Positions 1-6,259 of a DNA stretch of 6,837 nt are shown one piece after another. The notes under the pieces are model-generated. The model was not told the DNA's origin. It ran no database searches and saw nothing but the letters and a program-made list of their open reading frames with translations. The stretch's first letter is position 1. The number at the start of each line of letters is the position of its first letter. The stretch spans positions 1 through 6,837 of the forward strand of contig CABSLJ010000134.1 of assembly GCA_902478455.1 (NCBI GenBank), given 5' to 3'. Source of the DNA: an uncultured Oscillospiraceae bacterium. GTDB lineage: Bacteria > Bacillota > Clostridia > Oscillospirales > Acutalibacteraceae. The position numbers and the translations under genes were made by a program.

Positions 1-517
1 CCTTGACGCCGAACTTCTCATGGACAACCTTCACCAGGGGAGCCAGGCAGTTGGTGGTGCAGGAGGCGTTGGAAACGACCTTCATGTCCTTGGTGTACTT
101 GTCGAGGTTGACGCCGCACACAAAGGTGGGGGTTTCCTTATCCTTGGCGGGAGCGGAAATGACGACCTTCTTGGCGCCGCCCTTGATATGAGCGGAAGCC
201 TTCTCAGTGGAGCAGAAAACGCCGGTGGACTCTACAACATAGTCAGCGCCGCACTCGCCCCACGGAATTTCAGCGGGATCCATCTTGGCATAGAACTTGA
301 TCTCCTTGCCCTTGACGATGATCGCGTCGTCGGTGTAGGAGATGTCGCCCTTATACTGGCCGTGAACGGTGTCATAGCGCAGCATATAAGCGCAGTAATC
401 GGGGGTCATGAAGGGATCGTTGATGCCGACGAACTCGATGTTCGGATTGTCCAGACCGGCGCGGAAGACCAAGCGGCCGATACGGCCAAAACCATTGATG
501 CCTACTTTGATAGCCAT
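1..517 (-). CDS. gapA: Glyceraldehyde-3-phosphate dehydrogenase, N-terminal part (runs off the left edge)
   Basis: Cytosolic glycolytic enzyme that oxidises glyceraldehyde-3-phosphate with NAD and phosphate to 1,3-bisphosphoglycerate. The leftward frame opens at ATG 517 and stays open to the edge, giving 172 of the usual ~335 residues. Visible are the Rossmann dinucleotide motif INGFGRIGR (residues 7-15), GINDPF (31-36), whose Asp is typical of NAD-preferring glycolytic enzymes, ESTGVF (96-101), and the active-site block SNASCTTNC (149-157) with catalytic Cys153. The C-terminal catalytic domain, including the catalytic His, lies outside the window. The start is fixed by a consensus AGGAGGT ten bases upstream and by the family-typical N-terminus MAIKVGING. 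It has its own SigA-like promoter and a 170-bp gap from the membrane-protein gene upstream, so it is probably transcribed independently. A pgk/tpi cluster often follows gapA in Firmicutes, but that cannot be seen here. Confidence 0.97.
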   Translation of the reverse strand, partial: MAIKVGINGFGRIGRLVFRAGLDNPNIEFVGINDPFMTPDYCAYMLRYDTVHGQYKGDISYTDDAIIVKGKEIKFYAKMDPAEIPWGECGADYVVESTGVFCSTEKASAHIKGGAKKVVISAPAKDKETPTFVCGVNLDKYTKDMKVVSNASCTTNCLAPLVKVVHEKFGVK

Positions 518-527
518 AAAGATTTAT

Positions 528-534
528 ACCTCCT
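528..534 (-). promoter_or_regulatory. gapA ribosome binding site
   Basis: On the minus strand this reads AGGAGGT, a full match to the anti-Shine-Dalgarno consensus, ten bases before the ATG at 517. It settles the gapA start. Confidence 0.9.
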
Positions 535-553
535 GATAATTAATCTACCAAAT

Positions 554-582
554 ATTTTAAGCCATTTTCCGGCGTTTTACAA
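554..582 (-). promoter_or_regulatory. SigA-type promoter of gapA
   Basis: On the minus strand: -35 TTGTAA (577-582), a 17-bp spacer, -10 TAAAAT (554-559). Transcription would start near 547, giving a short leader of about 30 nt before gapA. No operator-like dyad was seen around it. Confidence 0.75.
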
Positions 583-687
583 GAGTTTGATAGGGATTTA
601 ACGAATTATTTTTCGGAATTCAGAGCAATGAATAGATTGACCTTCCAACTTTTCTCTTTCTTGTATCATTCCAACCAACCGCCGGAG

Positions 688-1704
688 CTATGCATCCTCT
701 TTCCCGTTTTTTTCCTCTCCGGCGCCGTGGAACCGCATGTGCTCCTCAAATTGTTTCGCCGGCAGGGTCAGGTAGTCGGCCGGGTCGCGGCGTTCCCCGC
801 CGGAAGAGGGAACGTCCGGCGTCTGCGGGCCTACGGCGTCCTGCTGCGCCGACACTCCCAGCACGAGCGCCGGGCCGTTCTCTTTCCTGCCGGAAGCGAC
901 AGCCGGGCCGCCCTTTTCCTCCACCCGAGCCGGCAAAAGCAACAGCCAGCAAAGGATCAAAGCCGCCAGAGCGAAATCGGCGAGATAGGGCGCCGCCGAC
1001 CAGAGGGTTAAGCCCTGGTAACAGGCCGAAAAAGCCAGGGCGGGCGCCGAGGTCAGCAGCGCGAAGAGCGCACCGACGAGCCCCGAGCAGTAGGTTTTTT
1101 CAAACAAGTGCCTGCCGTCGATGGAGGCGAGCATCTTGCTGTGGTTGTGGAAAAACAGGAGCAGGAAAACGTCTGTGAATATGTCGAACAGGCTGATGTC
1201 GTAATTGACCACCGTGGTGTAGTGAATAAAGGTGACAATGAGACGCGCCGCAATCCAGACGGTGGGCAGCAGGGCGAGAATCTGATAAAAGGCAAAGGGG
1301 TTTTCCCCGCTGTATTCCCCCCAGGCGAGCAACAGGAAGGCGACCGCCGCTCCCAGGCCCAGCACGCCGACGAGCGCCGTCTCCCACTTTGCCGCTTCTC
1401 CTTCGGGCGCAAAGCGGTAGATGGAATCGCACAGCGTGAGAAGGGCCGCCGCCAGATAGATCCCCGCAGCGATGCGGTTTCCGCCGGGCAGATACACAAA
1501 ATCGGAATGTTTTCCCAGCGCGCTCAATACAATTAAAAGGAGGACAAACACCACGAGGAAAAGGATCAGCAGCGTAAAGATGTATTCTTTGTCGACGGCA
1601 AAACCGGTCTCAGGATCCACCAGATACAACAGCTGGTAGGTGCGCAGCGGCACCGCGATCATCAGTGCGACCGCGAACGCCAGCCACATGGTCTTTAACT
1701 TCAT
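688..1704 (-). CDS. Unrecognised polytopic membrane protein (338 aa)
   Basis: I do not recognise the family. The protein has about seven to eight hydrophobic segments, near residues 6-24, 42-62, 77-93, 109-128, 137-160, 170-186, 206-225 and 238-258. A polar C-terminal tail of about 80 residues (259-338) is rich in Gly, Pro, Glu and Lys and looks disordered and probably cytosolic. Between segments lie a conserved-looking stretch FFHNHSKMLASIDGR (184-198) and a short Asp/Ser-rich loop before segment six. No catalytic motif, transporter signature or sensor domain is evident. The ATG at 1704 has GAAAGGGG eight bases upstream. It lies 95 bp downstream of citrate synthase on the same strand and no promoter is visible in that gap, so co-transcription is likely. 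No clear terminator follows its stop at 688. A structural or transport role is possible but unsupported. Confidence 0.85.
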   Translation of the reverse strand: MKLKTMWLAFAVALMIAVPLRTYQLLYLVDPETGFAVDKEYIFTLLILFLVVFVLLLIVLSALGKHSDFVYLPGGNRIAAGIYLAAALLTLCDSIYRFAPEGEAAKWETALVGVLGLGAAVAFLLLAWGEYSGENPFAFYQILALLPTVWIAARLIVTFIHYTTVVNYDISLFDIFTDVFLLLFFHNHSKMLASIDGRHLFEKTYCSGLVGALFALLTSAPALAFSACYQGLTLWSAAPYLADFALAALILCWLLLLPARVEEKGGPAVASGRKENGPALVLGVSAQQDAVGPQTPDVPSSGGERRDPADYLTLPAKQFEEHMRFHGAGEEKNGKEDA

Positions 1705-1712
1705 GGCGCAAA

Positions 1713-1738
1713 CCCCTTTCCCCGCCGTGAACGGCGGG
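1713..1738 (-). promoter_or_regulatory. Stem-loop abutting the Shine-Dalgarno site of the membrane-protein gene
   Basis: The minus strand reads CCCGCCG-TTCA-CGGCGGG (1721-1738), a perfect 7-bp GC stem with a tetraloop. It is followed without a gap by the Shine-Dalgarno GAAAGGGG (1713-1720), eight bases before the ATG. There is no U-run behind the stem, so it is not a terminator. It could protect the 5' end of a processed transcript or tune initiation; that is inference. Confidence 0.55.
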
Positions 1739-1799
1739 AATCCCCCAAAAATACGGCGCGCGGCTCCCCTTGGGGAGGCCGTGCACCGGGAATCATTCT

Positions 1800-3173
1800 T
1801 CAGCGCTGGTCAATGGGAACGTATTTTTTCCCGGAAACCACCGAACGATACGCCGGACGGATGATCCGTCCGCCGGTGGTGATTTCCTCAATGCGGTGGG
1901 CGCACCAGCCCGCAATGCGCGAGACCGCAAACAGCGGCGTAAACAGGTCGCTCGGGATGCCGAGCATGCGGTACACCATGCCGGAATAGAAGTCGACGTT
2001 GGCAGAGATGATCTTGGTATCTCCCTTGACCTTGGCAAACACCTTGGGAGCCAGCTTTTCCACCAGCTCATAGAGCTTAAATTCCTCAAGCATGCCCGTC
2101 TTGCCCGCCAGCTCAAGCGCGTTTTGCTTGAGCACGACGGCGCGCGGATCGCTTAAGGTGTAAACGGCGTGTCCCTGACCGTAGATCAGCCCGGAGCCGT
2201 CCCCGGCCTCCTTTTTGACGATTTTGGTCAGGTAGTTTTCCACCTCGTCCTCGTCGTCCCAGCGCCGGACATTTGACTTGATCTCCTCCATCATCTGCAT
2301 GACGCGGTGATTCGCGCCGCCGTGGCGGGGACCCTTGAGCGAACCGATGGCCGCGGCGATGGCCGAGTAGGTGTCCGTCCCGGAAGAGGAGAGCACCCGC
2401 GCAGCAAAGGTGGAATTGTTGCCGCCGCCGTGCTCGGCATGGAGAATCAGGCACAAATCCAGAAGCTTCGCTTCTTCGTCGGTAAACCGGCGGTCGGGGC
2501 GAATGGCGTTCAGGATCGACTGCGCCGTCGAATGGGTCGGATCGAGCGGATGGAAGAACATGCTTTCATGGTCGAAGTGGCGGCGCTTGACCTGATAGGC
2601 GTAAGTCATGATGGTGGGCATGCGGGCAATCAGCTGGACCGACTGCCGCATGATATTTTCCAGGGAATTGCTGTCCGGGTCGGGATCGTAAGAATACAGG
2701 GCGAGCACCGAGCGCGCCAGCTTGTTCATCACGTCCTTGGAGGGCGCTTTGATGATCATATCCTCGGCGAAATACTCGGGCAACTCGCGGTATTCATTGA
2801 GCAGGGCGGTAAAGCCCTCGAGCTGCTTTCTGGTTGGCTGGGTGCCGAAGAGGAGCAGCCAGGCCACCTCCTCGTAGCCGAAACGGTTTTCCGAACGGCA
2901 GCCCTCGACGATATCAAAGATATTGATGCCGCGGTAGGTCAGCTTTCCCTCGTCGGGAATGCGGTCGCCGTCGGCAATCATATAGCCGTGCACGTTGCAA
3001 ATCAGGGTAAGTCCCGCCATGACGCCCGTTCCGTCGGGATTGCGCAGTCCGCGCTTGACGCCGTAAGTCTCAAACTTCTTGGGATCGATCACGTTGTTTT
3101 TGCGGAATTCATCGCAGAGATGAGAAAATTTGGCGTTGGTCACGCCTGCGGCATTCGGCGTTAAATCGGTCAT
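1800..3173 (-). CDS. Citrate synthase (Si-type fold, 457 aa)
   Basis: Condenses acetyl-CoA with oxaloacetate to citrate, feeding the oxidative TCA branch toward 2-oxoglutarate and glutamate. The family is clear from LTYRGINIFD (78-87), the first catalytic-region His in LHAEHGGGNNST (H245, aligning with E. coli GltA H226), the acetyl-CoA-site His in LKGPRHGGAN (H284, GltA H264), GHAVYTLSDPRA (H335, R344; GltA H305 and R314) and catalytic Asp in NVDFYSG (D394, GltA D362). At 457 residues it is slightly longer than typical bacterial enzymes and carries variant blocks (HGGGNNS for HEQNAST; GHAVY for GHRVY), as in the citrate synthase branch found in gut Clostridia. 2-methylcitrate synthase activity cannot be excluded from sequence. 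The frame extends upstream to 3344, but the ATG at 3173 is preferred: GGAAAGGGG lies seven bases before it and the promoter -10/-35 falls inside the extension. The membrane-protein gene follows. Confidence 0.95.
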   Translation of the reverse strand: MTDLTPNAAGVTNAKFSHLCDEFRKNNVIDPKKFETYGVKRGLRNPDGTGVMAGLTLICNVHGYMIADGDRIPDEGKLTYRGINIFDIVEGCRSENRFGYEEVAWLLLFGTQPTRKQLEGFTALLNEYRELPEYFAEDMIIKAPSKDVMNKLARSVLALYSYDPDPDSNSLENIMRQSVQLIARMPTIMTYAYQVKRRHFDHESMFFHPLDPTHSTAQSILNAIRPDRRFTDEEAKLLDLCLILHAEHGGGNNSTFAARVLSSSGTDTYSAIAAAIGSLKGPRHGGANHRVMQMMEEIKSNVRRWDDEDEVENYLTKIVKKEAGDGSGLIYGQGHAVYTLSDPRAVVLKQNALELAGKTGMLEEFKLYELVEKLAPKVFAKVKGDTKIISANVDFYSGMVYRMLGIPSDLFTPLFAVSRIAGWCAHRIEEITTGGRIIRPAYRSVVSGKKYVPIDQR

Positions 3174-3180
3174 AAGCGCG

Positions 3181-3218
3181 CCCCTTTCCTGCTGGGAAAA
3201 CGGCGGCCGGATTCCCAG
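3181..3218 (-). promoter_or_regulatory. Citrate synthase ribosome binding site with adjoining stem-loop
   Basis: AGGAAAGGGG (minus strand, 3181-3190) lies seven bases before the ATG at 3173 and decides the start. Immediately upstream is a stem CTGGGAA/TTCCCAG (3212-3218 with 3192-3198, 13-nt GC-rich loop). The arrangement resembles that in front of the downstream membrane-protein gene. Confidence 0.6.
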
Positions 3219-3255
3219 TTGCATGCTCAAAATTTGTAAAATATCGAATAGATTT

Positions 3256-3284
3256 ATTGTAAGGCATTCGCCGTTCAAAGTCAA
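3256..3284 (-). promoter_or_regulatory. SigA promoter of citrate synthase
   Basis: The minus strand shows -35 TTGACT (3279-3284), exactly 17 bp, then -10 TACAAT (3256-3261). Each hexamer has one mismatch to consensus. Predicted transcription start is near 3249, leaving a leader of about 75 nt. The element lies inside the upstream extension of the citrate synthase frame, which argues against that longer start. Confidence 0.85.
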
Positions 3285-3309
3285 TATTGGCGATCGGCAG
3301 ACCACTCGG

Positions 3310-3339
3310 TTCTGCAATATTCTATAATTTATTCTGCAA
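3310..3339. promoter_or_regulatory. Candidate regulator site: TTCTGCAA direct repeat upstream of citrate synthase
   Basis: Two identical octamers TTCTGCAA (3310-3317 and 3332-3339) are spaced 22 bp start to start, about two helical turns, in an AT-rich stretch. Relative to the predicted citrate synthase start (~3249) they lie near -61 to -68 and -83 to -90, positions typical of activator binding. The regulator is unknown, and the site could equally serve the divergent spoIID. Confidence 0.4.
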
Positions 3340-3355
3340 ATCAAGGTATTTGAAT

Positions 3356-3385
3356 GTCGATTTCAGGCGTTTTAAAGCATATATT
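3356..3385 (+). promoter_or_regulatory. Candidate SigE (mother-cell) promoter of spoIID
   Basis: GTCGATTT (3356-3363), 14 bp, CATATATT (3378-3385). The -10 matches the SigE consensus CATACAnT at all but one position; the -35 is a weaker fit to GTCATATT-like sequences. The predicted start is about 60 nt before the gene. spoIID is SigE-dependent in Bacillus subtilis, which raises the prior. The AT-rich context makes a chance match possible. Confidence 0.42.
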
Positions 3386-3450
3386 TGAAGGATTTTTAAT
3401 TTTAACTTGTAAAAATCACAAGCTATCCAAAGAGAAAGGTTGTGTATTCC

Positions 3451-4503
3451 GTGAAGCGCTATCTCATTTTATGCCTGTGTCTGTTTCTTTTGATGTTTTT
3501 GATCCCCTTCTTTTCCATGGGGGCCAAGCCGCAGGATGGCGTCTCCCCTTCTTCCCTCTCCGATTCCCAGCCCTCCTCCCCATCGGCAGAAAGCGCCGCC
3601 GATTCCCAGGCGCCGGTCTCCTCCGGAGAAACTCCCGTCCTCACCGTCTATGACGAATTCAAAATTCTGGATAAAAAGACGGGAGAAATCCTTGTGGTGC
3701 CCGACCAGGAATTTGTCTACGGCGCGGTGGTGACCGAGATGCTCCCCTCCTTTGAAACGGAAGCGCTCAAGGCGCAGGCCGTGGCGGCCTACACCCATTT
3801 CTGCAAGCTGCGCGCCGAAGAGCGGGCCGAGCCGAGCGATGATCTCAAGGGGGCCGACTTCGCCGCTGATGTTTCAGGCTGGGAATACTACGTCTCCAAA
3901 AGCCAGATGCAGGACCGCTGGGGGGATCAGTTCGACGCCTACTATCAAAAAGTCCAGGAGGCAGTGGACGCCGTCTACGGCGAAGTGCTGGAATACGACG
4001 GAGAGCTGATTGTCTCCGCCTACCACGCCATCTCTGGCGGCAACACCGAAGCGGCAGAGGACATTTTCGGCGGCGCGCTTGACTATCTGGTTCCCGTGCC
4101 CAGTCCGGGCGACCTGCTCGCCCCCAACTACCAGACCACCGCCGAATTTTCCGCCGAGGAATTCGAGGCCATCGCCAAGGAACGATGGCCGGACATCACC
4201 CTGGAGGGCGAGCCCGCCACATGGGTCGGCGAGGCCGAAAAGACCGATTCCGGCACCGTGCTCTCCATTCAAATCGGCTCCAAAGCGGCGGAGGGGCAGG
4301 ATGTGCGCGCAGCCTTCTCCCTGCGCTCGGCTGATTTCGATCTGCTGTATACCCAAAACCAGTTTGTCTTCACGGTGCGGGGCTACGGACACGGCGTCGG
4401 CATGAGTCAGTACGGCGCGGAATACATGGCAGAACAGGGCTCCGACTACAAGCAGATTCTCAGCTGGTACTACCCGGGAACCTCCCTAATCCAGACCAGA
4501 TAG
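3451..4503 (+). CDS. spoIID: Stage II sporulation protein D (SpoIID), engulfment lytic transglycosylase
   Basis: SpoIID is a membrane-anchored murein lytic transglycosylase that works with SpoIIM and SpoIIP at the septum while the mother cell engulfs the forespore. From GTG 3451 the protein has 350 residues, close to the family's ~340. It opens with a positively charged signal anchor (KRY then ~20 hydrophobic residues), followed by a Ser/Pro-rich low-complexity linker (about 30-60). The SpoIID domain runs from ~75 to the end, with FVYGAVVTEM-PSFETEALKAQAVAAYT (about 88-115). Its Glu in VVTEM (E96) aligns with the catalytic Glu88 of B. subtilis. YHAISGGNTE (about 191-200) and the signature GYGHGVGMSQYGA (about 311-323) follow. 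A GTG at 3442 adds three residues, but GAAAGG (3434-3439) sits only two bases before it and 11 before 3451, so 3451 is preferred. spoIIM and spoIIP are not in the window. The gene is probably monocistronic, ending in a terminator. Confidence 0.95.
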   Translation: MKRYLILCLCLFLLMFLIPFFSMGAKPQDGVSPSSLSDSQPSSPSAESAADSQAPVSSGETPVLTVYDEFKILDKKTGEILVVPDQEFVYGAVVTEMLPSFETEALKAQAVAAYTHFCKLRAEERAEPSDDLKGADFAADVSGWEYYVSKSQMQDRWGDQFDAYYQKVQEAVDAVYGEVLEYDGELIVSAYHAISGGNTEAAEDIFGGALDYLVPVPSPGDLLAPNYQTTAEFSAEEFEAIAKERWPDITLEGEPATWVGEAEKTDSGTVLSIQIGSKAAEGQDVRAAFSLRSADFDLLYTQNQFVFTVRGYGHGVGMSQYGAEYMAEQGSDYKQILSWYYPGTSLIQTR

Positions 4504-4630
4504 CACCGCCTGATGTCTGCGTGCGGCGCGCCCGACCGCACGCGGGAAGCCTCTTCCCCTTAACGTAAGAGGAGGGGAAGAGACTTCAAAGCACGGCAGG
4601 GACTGACACCCGCAGCCGCCCGCATTTAGC
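4504..4630 (+). other. Structured spoIID 3' region with overlapping stems
   Basis: No gene is evident between spoIID and its terminator, but the strand is rich in perfect stems: GCGTGCGG/CCGCACGC (4519-4526 with 4536-4543), GGGAAG/CTTCCC (4544-4549 with 4553-4558), CCTCTT/AAGAGG (4550-4555 with 4567-4572), and a 10-bp stem CTCTTCCCCT/AGGGGAAGAG (4551-4560 with 4573-4582). The last three share the same bases and exclude one another. None is followed by a T-run. It may be a 3' UTR structure; a small RNA is possible but unsupported. Confidence 0.4.
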
Positions 4631-4660
4631 GGACCGTCCCGGGAACCGGTCCCTGTTTTT
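4631..4660 (+). terminator. Rho-independent terminator of spoIID
   Basis: GGACCG (4631-4636) pairs with CGGTCC (4647-4652) across a ten-base GC-rich loop, followed closely by CTGTTTTT. On the opposite strand no T-run follows, so it is read as a + strand terminator only. Confidence 0.7.
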
Positions 4661-4708
4661 GCTTGTTCCCGGCGCACCGCGCCCTCTTCTCTGTAGGCCG
4701 CGCCCGTT

Positions 4709-5866
4709 TCAACCTTCCGGAGCTCTTTCCAAAGCGGCTGACGCGCTCCACAGACGCGCCGCATTTTCCGCGGCAACCGCCAGATTCTCTTCGCCCTTCG
4801 CGAGCGTCTCCTCCAGCGGACCCAGCGAAGGCACAATACCGAGCAGGGCGGTGATCCCCTCCTTGTAAAACGCATCCGGGTCTCCCGCTATCCGCCCGGC
4901 AAACACGACGGCCGGCTTACCATATTTCCGCGCAAGACGCGCGACCTCCACGGGAGCTTTCCCATTCAGGCTCTGGGCGTCGACCGATCCCTCCCCCGTG
5001 ATGACGCAGTCGCACGCCTGAATGCGCTCTTCCAGTCCTGCTGCGCGCATCAGATATTCCGAGCCGCTCTCAAAACGCGCGTCTCCCAAGGTAAAAAGGG
5101 CAAAGCCGATTCCCCCTGCCGCGCCCGCCCCCGCCAAGCCGGAAAGGGACTTTCCCGCCGCCCGCTCCACCGCGGAAGCGTAGGCGCGCATTCCCTCCTC
5201 CAGCAGGGGGAGCGCATCCCCGGAGGCTCCCTTCTGCGGTCCGAACACATAGGTCGCGCCCGTAGGTCCGAGCAGAGGATTGCGCACATCGCACAGCACG
5301 GTTAGACGGACGTTCTCCAATTTCCGGCGCGCGGGGTCAAGATACACCGACGCCACCTCCCGCAGCGCAGCGCCGCCCCGGCCGACTGACCGGCCCCGCC
5401 GGTCGGCAATATCGGCTCCAAGCGCCTGCAGCATACCGAGGCCTCCGTCGTTGGTCCCGGTTCCGCCGAGCGCCAAAAGCAGTTCCCGGCAGCCGAGCGA
5501 AAGGGCCGCCTCGATCATCTGCCCCACACCATAGGAGCTGGCGGTCATCGGGTCGCGTGCATCCCGGTCCATCAGGGCAAGACCGCAGGCCATCGCCACC
5601 TCTACCAGCGCCGTCCCGCTTTCCGGGAACCAGAGCAGCCAGGCGTCCTGCGGTTTTCCCAGCGGTCCGCACACACGGCAGGCAATCCGTTTCCCGCCCC
5701 GGGCGGCCAAAAGACATTCGGCCGTTCCCTCGCCGCCGTCCGCCATGGGGATCAGGTCGCATTCTGCTCCCGGCAGCCCCTTGCGCAGCCCACGAGCGAT
5801 CGCTTCCGCGGCGCGCAATGCGCTCATGCTTTCCTTGAAGGAATCGGGTGCGATGACAAAACGCAT
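4709..5866 (-). CDS. glxK: Glycerate kinase (GlxK/GarK family)
   Basis: ATP-dependent cytosolic kinase that phosphorylates D-glycerate, by family usually to 2-phosphoglycerate, sending glycerate from serine, glyoxylate or sugar-acid breakdown into lower glycolysis. The 385 residues match the usual ~375-385. Family motifs in order are APDSFKESMSA (6-16), PMADGGEGT (40-48), ALGGTGTNDGGLGML (132-146), VLCDVRNPLLGPTGA (190-204) with VFGPQKGA (207-214), AGAAGGIGFAL (247-257) and ITGEGSVDAQSLNGKAP (289-305). The second glycine-rich block has GGTGTNDGG where GGSATNDGG is common, a mild variant. ATG 5866 is preceded six bases upstream by GGAGGAG. The gene converges on spoIID and has its own promoter about 145 bp upstream with a structured leader. 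No garD, garL, garR or hydroxypyruvate reductase gene is adjacent, so the glycerate source is not indicated. The symbol glxK versus garK is a naming choice within the family. Confidence 0.95.
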   Translation of the reverse strand: MRFVIAPDSFKESMSALRAAEAIARGLRKGLPGAECDLIPMADGGEGTAECLLAARGGKRIACRVCGPLGKPQDAWLLWFPESGTALVEVAMACGLALMDRDARDPMTASSYGVGQMIEAALSLGCRELLLALGGTGTNDGGLGMLQALGADIADRRGRSVGRGGAALREVASVYLDPARRKLENVRLTVLCDVRNPLLGPTGATYVFGPQKGASGDALPLLEEGMRAYASAVERAAGKSLSGLAGAGAAGGIGFALFTLGDARFESGSEYLMRAAGLEERIQACDCVITGEGSVDAQSLNGKAPVEVARLARKYGKPAVVFAGRIAGDPDAFYKEGITALLGIVPSLGPLEETLAKGEENLAVAAENAARLWSASAALERAPEG

Positions 5867-6005
5867 GCTTTTCTCCTCCGTTTCAAAATTTGTGATCGGC
5901 AGAGGCGTCTCTCTGCATAAAACCTTTGTCTGCGAGACATGTTATACAAGGCTAAGGCTGCCGATTCTGCGGAGAATCTTCTGATCCCGCCGCCGTCCTT
6001 CGTTT
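5867..6005 (-). promoter_or_regulatory. Structured 5' leader of the glycerate kinase gene
   Basis: About 135 nt separate the predicted transcription start from the ATG. Read on the minus strand, the leader can form a local hairpin GATTCT-CCGC-AGAATC (5963-5978) and an 8-bp helix ATCGGCAG/CTGCCGAT (5958-5965 with 5895-5902) enclosing about 55 nt. Inside that are GTCT-CGC-AGAC (5928-5938) and CCTT/AAGG pairings. A rival hairpin GCAGAG-AGACGC-CTCTGC (5899-5916) reuses four bases of the 8-bp helix, so the two states exclude each other. The Shine-Dalgarno (5873-5879) is not directly paired and there is no U-run terminator. I do not recognise a known riboswitch class. Confidence 0.4.
5873..5879 (-). 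promoter_or_regulatory. Glycerate kinase ribosome binding site
   Basis: GGAGGAG on the minus strand, six bases before the ATG at 5866. It fixes the start. Confidence 0.85.
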
Positions 6006-6010
6006 ATCTT

Positions 6011-6039
6011 ATTATATAATCCCTTACCCGAGCAGGCAA
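6011..6039 (-). promoter_or_regulatory. SigA promoter of the glycerate kinase gene
   Basis: The minus strand shows -35 TTGCCT (6034-6039), a 17-bp spacer and a perfect -10 TATAAT (6011-6016). Predicted start is near 6004, which defines the long leader. Confidence 0.8.
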
Positions 6040-6211
6040 GTACGCCACAGCACAGCCGCCGGATAGAAAGGGAGCGGGAAACGGTTAGAAACACAGCGTT
6101 TGGCCCTGGGCGTGTGGCAGCCTTTCGACCTGTTCAGAATTGCTTCCGCTGCACCGGAACAGTCTCCAAAAAAACAAAATATTTTCTCCACTGTAAATGT
6201 CGCATTTTCTA
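6040..6211. other. Intergenic stretch without a supported gene
   Basis: This stretch lies between the divergent glycerate kinase and tRNA-Ser promoters. Only short inverted repeats are visible: CTGTTC/GAACAG (6130-6135 with 6157-6162) and the overlapping TTCCG/CGGAA (6144-6148 with 6155-6159). A short A-run and AT-rich tract (about 6166-6210) precede the tRNA promoter and could act as an UP element. Nothing else is seen. Confidence 0.5.
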
Positions 6212-6241
6212 TTGACAGGCTACCATATTTTGTGCTAATAT
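6212..6241 (+). promoter_or_regulatory. SigA promoter of the tRNA-Ser pair
   Basis: A perfect -35 TTGACA (6212-6217), an 18-bp spacer and TAATAT (6236-6241) preceded by an extended -10 TG (6233-6234). Predicted start is near 6248, about 12 nt before the first tRNA, consistent with a strong stable-RNA promoter. Confidence 0.88.
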
Positions 6242-6259
6242 CAATGTTGCAACTGGTTC

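Noticed and set aside
20..601. 193-residue rightward open frame over gapA
   Set aside because: It is the complement of conserved GAPDH codons and crosses the gapA promoter.
681..723. GCCGGAG/CTCCGGC pairing around the membrane-protein stop codon
   Set aside because: The loop is 29 bases with no following T-run, likely chance in GC-rich sequence.
1750..1780. Hairpin GGCTCCCC/GGGGAGGCC (1762-1780) as a terminator after citrate synthase
   Set aside because: The stem has a bulge and the T-run on the minus strand begins about 11 bases beyond it, so it is not a canonical terminator. Read-through to the membrane-protein gene seems more likely.
2307..3164. 285-residue open frame opposite citrate synthase
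   Set aside because: It is an antisense shadow of a highly supported gene in GC-rich DNA, without a ribosome binding site or domain.
3174..3344. Longer citrate synthase start at 3344 (57 extra residues)
   Set aside because: The extension contains the promoter -35 and -10 boxes and has no family similarity I can see; the ATG at 3173 has a good Shine-Dalgarno site.
4486..4875. 129-residue leftward open frame spanning the glycerate kinase 3' end and spoIID terminator
   Set aside because: It is out of frame with the conserved glycerate kinase and rich in Arg/Gly from GC-rich DNA; no start signal.
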